This document shows positions 1 to 6,590 of a stretch of DNA of 26,036 nucleotides, one piece after another. The stretch spans positions 1-26,036 of the forward strand of contig JAMPGN010000032.1 in the NCBI GenBank assembly GCA_023663915.1, given 5' to 3'. This DNA comes from Eubacterium sp. (lineage in GTDB: Bacteria > Bacillota_A > Clostridia > Lachnospirales > Lachnospiraceae). Below the pieces are notes generated by a model. It ran no database searches and was not told the origin of the DNA. It was given only the letters and a program-made list of their open reading frames with translations. The position numbers were made by a program, and so were the translations under genes. Position 1 is the stretch's first letter, and the number at the start of each line of letters is the position of its first letter.

Positions 1-652
1 TTTTAGGCTGCTAAGTCTTATTTTTCAATCTAACTATACCTACCTGCGTAATGCCTTCCGCACCGCCCTCCTAAATGAAATGAAGCCAAAAGTCGAGCTG
101 GCCTTCCTTCAAAAAAGTGAAATCCCAATGCTGCCGTGACCATAAGGACGGTTTTTATGTCCATGCCAAACCCAGCAGATGTGATCCCGAAACCGTTGTA
201 AAATACACCGGCCGTTATCTGAACCGTCCTGTGACCGCCGCCTCCCGGATTGACCGGTATGACAGGGACTCTGTCCCTTTCCATTACAACCGGCATGAAG
301 ATGACGCCTATGTGGAAGAAACCCTCCCGGTTATGGAGTTCATGGAACGTCTGATACAGCACATCCCAGAAAAGCATTACAAAATGATCCGTTATGGCGG
401 TATTTATGCACGCCACTGAGAAATCGACAAAAACTCCACCGTGCCATATCACGTGAAAAACACCATATTTACAGGAGCTTCAACAAGTGGCGCACTGCCA
501 TCCTCTCCGCTTTTGGCTATGACCCACTGAAATGCGAATGTGGCACAACCATGCTGTTTCTGGAGCTGTACTTTAATCATAAACGTGTTTCTCTGGAAGA
601 ACTGTACGACAAAGCCATGTCCCATTCCCGTGGAAGAAAGTCGTCTGCATGA
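1..652 (+). pseudogene. IS91-family (Y2 type) transposase, C-terminal remnant
   Basis: This is the decayed 3' part of a rolling-circle type transposase of the IS91/IS801/IS1294 group. It is cut at its 5' side by the window edge. Three reading segments together give the family pattern. The first lies in frame 2 up to about 116. The second runs 117-416 and includes DGFYVHAKPSRCDPETVVKY, GRYLNRPV, then FHYNRHED and HIPEKHYKMIRYGGIYARH. The third runs from about 433 to the stop at 650-652 and includes FNKWRTAILSAFGYDPLKC and LYFNHKRVSLEELYDKAM. The breaks are a frameshift near the A-run at 111-116, a TGA at 417-419 where an Arg codon is expected after YARH, and a one-base loss in the A-run at 429-433. 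The gene is therefore inactive. The family call rests on recalled sequence similarity, not on a search. Confidence 0.8.
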
Positions 653-704
653 CTTCCCAAATTTCCTCCTATGCGCTATACTCCTTTCAAAGGAGGCTAC
701 CTGC

Positions 705-818
705 ATGAAACCAGATACAGAGAAACTACGCAAAAAATATGTGGATAACCCTCCAGAAGGAATGACATCTGGGGACATTCACCGCATGAGCGAGGATGAC
801 CTATTTCCTATAAAGTGA
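705..818 (+). CDS. Small IS-associated hypothetical protein (37 aa), possibly truncated
   Basis: This short ORF follows the transposase remnant by 52 bases and has a very good ribosome site, AAAGGAGG, seven bases before the ATG. The product is hydrophilic and carries the stretch NNPPEGMTSxDI-like (here NPPEGMTSGDIHRMSEDDL). I recall this from short proteins encoded beside IS91-type transposases in Clostridia. The usual homologues seem to continue with an acidic tail after the MSxDDL motif, whereas this one stops after FPIK, so it may be a 3' truncated copy that decayed with the element. No function is known to me. The strong ribosome site and family-like sequence argue that it is, or was, a real gene. 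Confidence 0.55.
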   Translation: MKPDTEKLRKKYVDNPPEGMTSGDIHRMSEDDLFPIK

Positions 819-849
819 AAAATTTTGATTCTCTTCTCTCGTAAAATAC

Positions 850-880
850 CAAAAAGGCATTTTATTTTTTGACGCCTTTC
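850..880 (-). terminator. Rho-independent terminator of the Ddl operon
   Basis: On the minus strand AAAGGC (879-874) pairs with GCCTTT (857-852) across an A/T-rich loop, and the stem is followed by more T residues. The left arm overlaps the last codons of the ligase gene. It would end the leftward hydrolase/Mur ligase/Ddl transcript and shield the IS remnant. Confidence 0.55.
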
Positions 881-2043
881 GCCCCCGATAAATTCGCATT
901 CTGCAAAATATTGCTATCAAAAGATGTCAGAACACTCTTCTCCTCCCGCTCTCTCTTAAGGGCAAAACCTACCATCTCGTCAAGCAACTGCGCATAGGGC
1001 TTCCCCAACGCCTCCCACAAATAGAACGCCAGAGAACCAGGAATTGGATTGATCTCGTTCACATATACCTGATCGGTGTCCCTGTCGATCATGAAATCAA
1101 TTCTCGACACACCATTACAATTTAATACCTGAAAAGTTTTCACTGCCATCTGTCTGATTTCTTCCCTTTTCTGTGGGGTCAGATTCGCTGGCAATTCCCT
1201 CTTAGCCGTGCGCATCCCTTCCGAGCCACCCTTGCTGCCCGCCACATATTTATCTTCATAACTCAATATCTCGTCACTGGATATCGGTTCTTCGCATTCG
1301 GAAGCATGAGCTTCCTCATAATCGCCTAACACGGCGCAGTTGATCTCCCGCAGATTCATGATGGCTCGCTCAACCAAAACTCGCGCACCAAACGTAAAAG
1401 CGTATTCCAACGCCTCCCGCAGATCTTCCCGGTCTTGCGCGACCTTGATTCCCACGCTAGAACCGAGATTGACCGGCTTTACAATGACCGGATAGCTGAT
1501 CTTAGCCTCCACCTTGTCATAGGCTGCCTCTTCGTCTCTTTCATACTCTTTGGCATTTAGCGTCACGCAGTCTAACACCGGAATACCGTTATCCTTAAGC
1601 ACGGTTTTCATCACATATTTGTCCATAGTCACGGCGGATGACGCCACGTCACAGCCTGCAAATGGAATGTTGTAATGCCGCAGATAACCTTGCAGTGAAC
1701 CGTCCTCTACATTCGCTCCATGCACCACCGGAAACGCCACATCGATCTGTGCCACCACCGAATTGCCAAACTTCTTGACCGGATACTGAATCAGTTGCAG
1801 TTGTCCCTGCTCGCACATGCAGAAAACTCTCGTGCTTTTCTGCAGCAATGCCGGAATATTCTTATAATTGGCGATATCCGCGATAGCCTCACCCGTATAG
1901 AGTTCATTGTCTTTGGTAATGTAGATCGGAACAGGCTCGTACTTCTCTCTAGGAAAAGAATTATACGCCTGCAATCCCGATATCACGGACACCTCATGTT
2001 CCACACTCTTACCACCAAAAAACACACCTACCCGAATTTTCAT
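862..2043 (-). CDS. D-alanine--D-alanine ligase family protein
   Basis: An ATP-grasp enzyme expected to join two D-amino acids, normally D-Ala-D-Ala for peptidoglycan stems, in the cytoplasm. The protein is 393 aa from the ATG at 2043. It opens with the family signature VGVFFGGKSVEHEVSVISG, has YPVIVKPVNLGSSVGIKVA in the ATP-binding region, and ends with the metal-binding segment RIDFMIDRDTDQVYVNEINP. The omega-loop region has SYEDKY, keeping the Lys-Tyr pair typical of D-Ala-using ligases. It is longer than common Ddl enzymes (about 310-370 aa). The open frame runs up to a TTG at 2127, but those extra residues lack family similarity; ATG 2043 fits best, with AAAGG some 14 bases upstream. It is the last gene of an operon with a Mur ligase and an alpha/beta hydrolase, so it may serve a side pathway and not be the main Ddl. 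Its substrates are inferred. Confidence 0.85.
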   Translation of the reverse strand: MKIRVGVFFGGKSVEHEVSVISGLQAYNSFPREKYEPVPIYITKDNELYTGEAIADIANYKNIPALLQKSTRVFCMCEQGQLQLIQYPVKKFGNSVVAQIDVAFPVVHGANVEDGSLQGYLRHYNIPFAGCDVASSAVTMDKYVMKTVLKDNGIPVLDCVTLNAKEYERDEEAAYDKVEAKISYPVIVKPVNLGSSVGIKVAQDREDLREALEYAFTFGARVLVERAIMNLREINCAVLGDYEEAHASECEEPISSDEILSYEDKYVAGSKGGSEGMRTAKRELPANLTPQKREEIRQMAVKTFQVLNCNGVSRIDFMIDRDTDQVYVNEINPIPGSLAFYLWEALGKPYAQLLDEMVGFALKREREEKSVLTSFDSNILQNANLSGAKGVKK

Positions 2044-2142
2044 TCCAACAACCACGCCTTTCTTCCAACTTACGACCTTATCACAATAGAATACAATATT
2101 TCTGTTCTCTGAATCATTACACCTCAAATGTTTCCATGATAA

Positions 2143-3711
2143 TCACGCATAATTATCCGGCAAATCATTCTCAATTAAAACCACTTTCTGTTTCTCATTA
2201 GGAATCGCATGGACCATCTGAAACGCTTCCTGTAATGTATCTACCACAATCATTTTGTTATGGGCAAATCCTGCCTCCGTCAGTCCGTCCTGGATCGGTT
2301 TGGTCTGCTCCTTGCCGATCAGCACAGCATAGTCACATTTGTCCGCCGCATAGATGCCCGCTTCTTTATTCTCATCATACTGCTTCTCGCCCAGCTCCAC
2401 CATACCGGGAGTCATTAAGATCCGCAGTTCCTTAAACATTGCCAGCGTATCAAGCGCCGCCTTAAATCCGTTCTTGTTGGAATTATAGGCATCATCTAAC
2501 ACAATCCATTCTCCCTGTCTTCTAAGCTGAAGACGATGTTCCACGCTCTCTAACTGCTTCACCGGATAACGCAGTTTCTCCATGGGTATCCCCAGCGTGT
2601 GTGCCACGGCGATCGCTCCTGCGATATTCTGCACATTGTGACTTCCCACAAGCCGCGTATGAAACTCATACTCGTCGCCGTTCTCATCGCGCATCCGGAA
2701 TGCGGACCCTCGTGGTGAAACGGTGATATCATATGCCTGAAAATCGAGTCCCTCACCTGTCGTTCCGTAGCTTACGACATTTTTATCTGTTCTATGCGTG
2801 CGGATATACTCATTGTCATAATTGAGAAAAATTTTGCCGTTTGACGGCACAGCATCCGCTAGCTCAAATTTCGTGCCAATAATATTCTCAATCGTATGAA
2901 AACTCTGTAAATGTTGCGGTCCGATTGATGTGATAATGCCATAACTAGGATGCACAAGATCACAGATTTCCTTGATATCCCCGACTTCCCTTGCACCCAT
3001 CTCACAGATAAAAATTTCATGGTACGGTTTCATCTGTTCTCGAATCGTGCGGACAACCCCCAGCGTCGTATTATAATTGCCCGGTGTGTGCAGCACGTTA
3101 TATTGTCCGGACAATAATGTACTCAGATAATATTTCACGCTGGTCTTGCCATAGCTTCCCGTCACACCGATCACTTTCAAATCCGGCATATCCCTCAGAA
3201 TACGCGCGGCATCGTTAATATAGTATCGATCGATTCCTTGCTCAACCGGCTTATTCATCAGATTCACCAACAGTATCAAAAATGGCTGTAGAAGAAAGAG
3301 AACTAACAAAACGCTCTCACATACCACCACTCTATATTGTCCCGCAAGAAGAGATAGTAAAATGCCAAGCGCATAGATCAGCGCCGTGGTCATAAGCATG
3401 CGCCGTACCCTCATCGTATATACGAGAGGCTTCTTCGCCGGATGGGGTTTGTTGACTATCATAGTCATCACATTCATAATACACGCCGCAATCAGGCAGC
3501 CCCTGCCGCCAATTATTACCAGCGGAAGGGATACGACCGCATACAGGCTCCTGCCAAGCAACCTTCCGACATTGCTGTGCACTAGAACCCATTCCATATA
3601 TTCTCTCGGCTTATAAGAATTTTGCTGGAACATATGCACAATATAAAGTTCATACCAGACAGCTCCCACCAGATAAGTGGTAAACCATATGATTGTCAAC
3701 GCAATATACAT
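2143..3711 (-). CDS. Membrane-anchored Mur ligase family protein (MurF-like)
   Basis: A 522-residue ATP-dependent amide ligase of the Mur family. Residues about 1-155 hold roughly four hydrophobic segments (near 5-26, 55-85, 105-124, 128-152), replacing the UDP-binding N-terminal domain of a normal MurF. The ATP loop GVTGSYGKTS is at 182-191. It is followed by HTPGNYNTTLGVVRT, the family region FICEMGAREVGDI, the centre GPQHLQSFHTIENI, the C-terminal-domain start SVEHRLQLRR and LDDAYNSNKNGFKAAL. These match MurF-type central and C-terminal domains. A MurF-like enzyme adds a D-Ala-D-Ala-like dipeptide to a carboxyl acceptor; the membrane anchor suggests a lipid-linked or membrane-proximal acceptor, loosely like PgsB/CapB ligases, but that is inference. 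The gene lies 99 bases upstream of the Ddl-like ATG and downstream of the hydrolase. AGGAAT precedes the ATG. Confidence 0.85.
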   Translation of the reverse strand: MYIALTIIWFTTYLVGAVWYELYIVHMFQQNSYKPREYMEWVLVHSNVGRLLGRSLYAVVSLPLVIIGGRGCLIAACIMNVMTMIVNKPHPAKKPLVYTMRVRRMLMTTALIYALGILLSLLAGQYRVVVCESVLLVLFLLQPFLILLVNLMNKPVEQGIDRYYINDAARILRDMPDLKVIGVTGSYGKTSVKYYLSTLLSGQYNVLHTPGNYNTTLGVVRTIREQMKPYHEIFICEMGAREVGDIKEICDLVHPSYGIITSIGPQHLQSFHTIENIIGTKFELADAVPSNGKIFLNYDNEYIRTHRTDKNVVSYGTTGEGLDFQAYDITVSPRGSAFRMRDENGDEYEFHTRLVGSHNVQNIAGAIAVAHTLGIPMEKLRYPVKQLESVEHRLQLRRQGEWIVLDDAYNSNKNGFKAALDTLAMFKELRILMTPGMVELGEKQYDENKEAGIYAADKCDYAVLIGKEQTKPIQDGLTEAGFAHNKMIVVDTLQEAFQMVHAIPNEKQKVVLIENDLPDNYA

Positions 3712-3858
3712 AAGTATTATTCCTATCTAATCTCTGCTTATTCCCTATTTCATTTCCGTCATCATTCATTCTAATTGTTATGCCCTCTGAACCATAGCAC
3801 CTATTCCCTGTACTCCCACACCCCGCATAATATCCAGAAATTGTCATTTCACATACAA

Positions 3859-4623
3859 TCATCCAAAAAATGCCATCAACGCCCCATGTACCTTGGGCGC
3901 CTGTTCCGCGAAAGAAAAGTGTCCCGCGCCTTCGCACACCACCAATCCAGCATCTGGAATCAATTCTTCCATCCGCTTTGCGTCCGACAACGGCGTTGCG
4001 GTATCCCGATCACCCCAAATCAACAGTGTCGGACATTTGACTAGATGCATCAGCGGCTCTAAGTCTTCATTCACTACCTTAACCAGCGTCGCACGCATAG
4101 TCGGCGTAGCATTATTATAGTCAGCGGAACCGCGTTTACGCCTCATATTATCTACTGCATCAGGGTAGAGAAAATGCAGTACTCTCGTACTCATAACCGC
4201 GCGTCCAATCTTGTAACATCTAAGGCTTACCTTCTGCCAAAGACTCTTCTTCGGTAGAATACCTGCACTGTCAATCAGAACGGCTTTCTCGATTGTAAAC
4301 GGAATGTTCTCCCGCGCATTCATCTTAAAAAATACCCTTCCACCAAAAGAGTGTACCACAACACTGAGCTTCGATATTCCAAAAGAATCTATGAATTTGA
4401 GGACAAAATCGACATAATCGTCCACGCACCACGGCTCGGACGGTTCCTGCGTCCTACCGAATCCCGGCATATCTAACGCGATTACCCTGTGATTTCTCTG
4501 TAGCACCTGAATCATACCCGCATATAAAGTAATGTTAGCCCCCCAGCCATGCAAAAGCAGGATCACTTCACCCTCGCCCTCATCTATATAGTTGACTGTT
4601 ATCGAATCGATCTTCTTAACCAC
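3859..4623 (-). CDS. Alpha/beta hydrolase
   Basis: A cytoplasmic alpha/beta-fold hydrolase of about 254 aa. It shows the oxyanion segment LLLHGWGANITLY, the nucleophile elbow VVHSFGGR (Ser in HSFGG), the acid in LIWGDRDTATPL and the catalytic His in EGAGHFSFAEQAP. A cap region lies between the nucleophile and the acid. Two starts are possible. GTG at 4623 (MVKKIDSITVNY) has GGAG six bases upstream and matches where related proteins begin. ATG at 4653 would add ten residues without a clear ribosome site. It is the first gene of the leftward operon with the membrane Mur ligase (147-base gap) and Ddl, and has a good promoter at 4710-4738. Its substrate is unknown; the context suggests an ester, thioester or amide of a D-amino-acid product, which is inference. 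Confidence 0.82.
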   Translation of the reverse strand: MVKKIDSITVNYIDEGEGEVILLLHGWGANITLYAGMIQVLQRNHRVIALDMPGFGRTQEPSEPWCVDDYVDFVLKFIDSFGISKLSVVVHSFGGRVFFKMNARENIPFTIEKAVLIDSAGILPKKSLWQKVSLRCYKIGRAVMSTRVLHFLYPDAVDNMRRKRGSADYNNATPTMRATLVKVVNEDLEPLMHLVKCPTLLIWGDRDTATPLSDAKRMEELIPDAGLVVCEGAGHFSFAEQAPKVHGALMAFFG

Positions 4624-4709
4624 TGCTCTCTCCACATATTCCCCGCAGACCATGACATGAATACACCACGCCCTGAATCCGTATCAGCAATTTAAGTCAA
4701 ACAATTACT

Positions 4710-4738
4710 ATCATATACCTATGCCCGACATTTGGCAA
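4710..4738 (-). promoter_or_regulatory. Sigma-A type promoter of the hydrolase/Mur ligase/Ddl operon
   Basis: On the minus strand TTGCCA (4738-4733) is followed 17 bases later by TATGAT (4715-4710), close to the vegetative consensus with ideal spacing. It lies about 90 bases upstream of the hydrolase start and about 30 bases from the end of the MITE at 4768. Confidence 0.6.
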
Positions 4739-4759
4739 TTATGTTTCTGCCTCCTGCCG

Positions 4760-4960
4760 TACAAAATGTAACAGTTCAGCCATGCCATTCATAATTTGCC
4801 AGAATATACATTATGCACAAAGCTTTACAAGCTGGCTGGCAAATTATTCATGTCGGGCGTCCGCCCTATAGAAATGATTGTGCAACTTGCCTTTAGTGAG
4901 CAAGCTCCCACAGACAAGTTGTACAATCATTTCTGCATGGCTGAACTGTTACTACAAAAT
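4760..4960. mobile_element. MITE with IS66-like ends and 8-bp target duplication
   Basis: The element itself is 4768-4952 (185 bp). Its ends are perfect 18-bp inverted repeats, GTAACAGTTCAGCCATGC at 4768-4785 and the complement at 4935-4952. It is flanked on both sides by the direct repeat TACAAAAT (4760-4767 and 4953-4960). Ends starting GTAA and an 8-bp duplication are the known hallmarks of IS66-family transposition. The element has no credible gene, so it is a non-autonomous derivative. Inside are two further inverted repeats: 4870-4889 with 4915-4934 (20 bp, one mismatch, 25-base loop) and 4791-4802 with 4836-4847 (12 bp, perfect). Confidence 0.8.
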
Positions 4961-5071
4961 ATTCCAAATCCGCTCAGCAAAAGTATTGCCAAAAGTATCG
5001 TCAAAATTACTGCCAGTGTTTCGTAATTGCCACGATTCTATTGTACTGTATAAAGGGCGACGGCTGCAACC

Positions 5072-5173
5072 TCATTTCTCCATATAATCTTCATAATCCA
5101 TCTCGCTGGCAAACAACATATACTCTCCGTTAACATAACCCATGTAACCGCTTTCCACTGTATAACCTTTCAT
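5072..5173 (-). CDS. Small LexA-box-controlled protein (33 aa)
   Basis: The 33-residue product begins MKGYTVESGYMGYVNGEYML and ends in an acidic stretch, DYEDYMEK. It has an excellent ribosome site, AGGAGG, eight bases before the ATG. It is rich in Tyr and Gly, acidic, and has no membrane segment or cysteine. I recall similar Gly/Tyr-rich short proteins with the motif SGYMGYV in Lachnospiraceae, always unannotated. A LexA-type operator at 5201-5214 sits just upstream, so DNA damage induction is likely. Small SOS-induced proteins in other bacteria often delay cell division (YneA, SidA, SulA), but nothing in this sequence proves such a role. It is separated from the upstream cysteine desulfurase gene by a terminator. 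Confidence 0.65.
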   Translation of the reverse strand: MKGYTVESGYMGYVNGEYMLFASEMDYEDYMEK

Positions 5174-5200
5174 ATCCTTACCTCCTGTATTCAAATATAT

Positions 5201-5214
5201 CGAACTTTTGTTCT
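5201..5214 (-). promoter_or_regulatory. LexA (SOS) box
   Basis: The plus-strand sequence CGAACTTTTGTTCT contains the palindrome GAAC-N4-GTTC, matching the Gram-positive LexA/DinR consensus CGAAC-N4-GTTCG at all but the last base. It lies 28 bases upstream of the 33-residue ORF. On the minus strand a -10-like TATATT follows the box, so bound LexA would block that promoter. Confidence 0.7.
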
Positions 5215-5225
5215 GGCATAAGGAT

Positions 5226-5260
5226 ACAAAAAATAGAGTCCGATATTCTGGACTCTATCT
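5226..5260 (-). terminator. Rho-independent terminator after cysteine desulfurase
   Basis: On the minus strand ATAGAGTCC (5258-5250) pairs perfectly with GGACTCTAT (5241-5233) over an eight-base loop, followed by a run of six T residues. It is 70 bases after the desulfurase stop and ends just before the LexA box. Confidence 0.8.
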
Positions 5261-5328
5261 AAATTTATCACCGTTTTTAAATATTTTTTCATGTGGTAGA
5301 TTATCATTTGTCGCTTTATCGCCTATTT

Positions 5329-6477
5329 TTATGATAGTTCCCACATCTCCCTGATTTTTCCGACAATCCGCTTTAACTCTTTCACCACTACATCTAACTC
5401 TTCCTTTGTATTCTCCTCACTAAGCGTCATGCGCAGTGCGCCGCGCGCCTCCTGTGGAGAACGCCCAATCGCCAGAAGAACATGAGACGGATCAAGCGAA
5501 CCTGTCGTACACGCTGATCCGCCAGACGCACAGATGCCCTGCATGTCCAACATGATAAGCGCCGACTCACTTTCCACGGACTCAAAACTGAAATTGACAT
5601 TTCCCGGAAGGCGTCTGGTACGATGTCCATTCAACCGGGCGCGGGGAATTTCTCGCTCGATCTGTGCAATCAGGTAATCTCTCAGCGCAATCTCTTTTTG
5701 TGCCTTTTCTTCCATGATACGGTAAGCGCGTCTTACCGCTGCCGCCAGACCGACAATGCCAGAAACATTCTCTGTCCCAGCACGTCTGCCTCTCTCCTGC
5801 TGCCCGCCGTGCATAAACGAACGCATCTTGACCTTTTTACTGATATAGAGAAAACCCACACCTTTGGGACCGTGAAACTTATGTCCGCTGGCTGACAACA
5901 GATCGATATGGCACTCCGCTGCATCGATCGGAAGCTGACCATATACCTGAACCGCGTCCGTATGAAATAATATTCCATGTTTATTTGCAATTTCCCCGAT
6001 CTCTTTGATCGGCTGAATCGTTCCGATCTCATTGTTTGCATACATGATGGAAATCAGTATCGTGTCGGGACAGATCGCTTTTTCAAGCTGCTCCACATTG
6101 ACAAACCCGTCTTCGTCCACGTCCAGATAAGTGACCTTAGCCCCCTGTTTCTGCAGATATTCACATGTATGCAGCACAGCATGATGCTCTATCTTAGAAG
6201 TGATAATATGGCTTCCTTTCTCCCGGTACGCCTCATAAACCGCCTTTAACGCCCAGTTATCCGATTCTGTTCCGCCCGCCGTGAAATAGATCTCGTTCGT
6301 TTCCGCTCCCAGCGTCGCCGCAATCGTCTCCTTGGCATCGATAATCGCCTTTTTGCTTTTGCTCCCTAATCCGTAAATGCTCCCCGCGTTGCCGTAATAT
6401 TCCGTAAAATACGGCAGCATGGCATCCACAACTTCCGGCGCCGTCCGTGTTGTCGCCGCGTTATCCAAATAAATCAT
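5329..6477 (-). CDS. Cysteine desulfurase (NifS/IscS family)
   Basis: A PLP enzyme that removes sulfur from cysteine as a protein-bound persulfide, for Fe-S clusters, thiolated tRNA or thiamine. The 382-residue protein has the typical length. It starts MIYLDNAATTRTAPEVVDAM. His99 lies in KIEHHAVLHTCEYLQ, the cofactor region FHTDAVQVYG is near 171-180, the Schiff-base lysine is K200 in SASGHKFHGPKG, and the catalytic cysteine is C323 in ASGGSACTTGSLDPSH. The short Cys loop fits the group I (NifS/IscS) pattern. GAGG lies a suitable distance before the ATG. It is downstream of mfd on the same strand (113-base gap) and ends at a strong terminator. No IscU or ThiI partner gene lies beside it, so its sulfur acceptor cannot be told from this window. 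Confidence 0.93.
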   Translation of the reverse strand: MIYLDNAATTRTAPEVVDAMLPYFTEYYGNAGSIYGLGSKSKKAIIDAKETIAATLGAETNEIYFTAGGTESDNWALKAVYEAYREKGSHIITSKIEHHAVLHTCEYLQKQGAKVTYLDVDEDGFVNVEQLEKAICPDTILISIMYANNEIGTIQPIKEIGEIANKHGILFHTDAVQVYGQLPIDAAECHIDLLSASGHKFHGPKGVGFLYISKKVKMRSFMHGGQQERGRRAGTENVSGIVGLAAAVRRAYRIMEEKAQKEIALRDYLIAQIEREIPRARLNGHRTRRLPGNVNFSFESVESESALIMLDMQGICASGGSACTTGSLDPSHVLLAIGRSPQEARGALRMTLSEENTKEELDVVVKELKRIVGKIREMWELS

Positions 6478-6590
6478 ACTTTATTTCCTCATAATATTTA
6501 CGATTCTGCTTTATCGGAACGGATTGCTCATTCCTTCTCTATGATTTGCATTCTACATCTTTTGCCTACTGACTTTTATATCAGTGCTTT

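Noticed and set aside
2044..2127. Upstream extension of the Ddl-like frame to a TTG
   Set aside because: The added residues lack family similarity and the TTG has no ribosome site.
3650..3937. 95-residue minus-strand ORF overlapping the hydrolase and Mur ligase ends
   Set aside because: Overlaps two clear genes in another frame with low-complexity composition and no ribosome site.
4796..5026. 76-residue plus-strand ORF across the MITE
   Set aside because: It reads through the MITE's inverted repeats and target site, has no ribosome site, and is explained by the mobile element.
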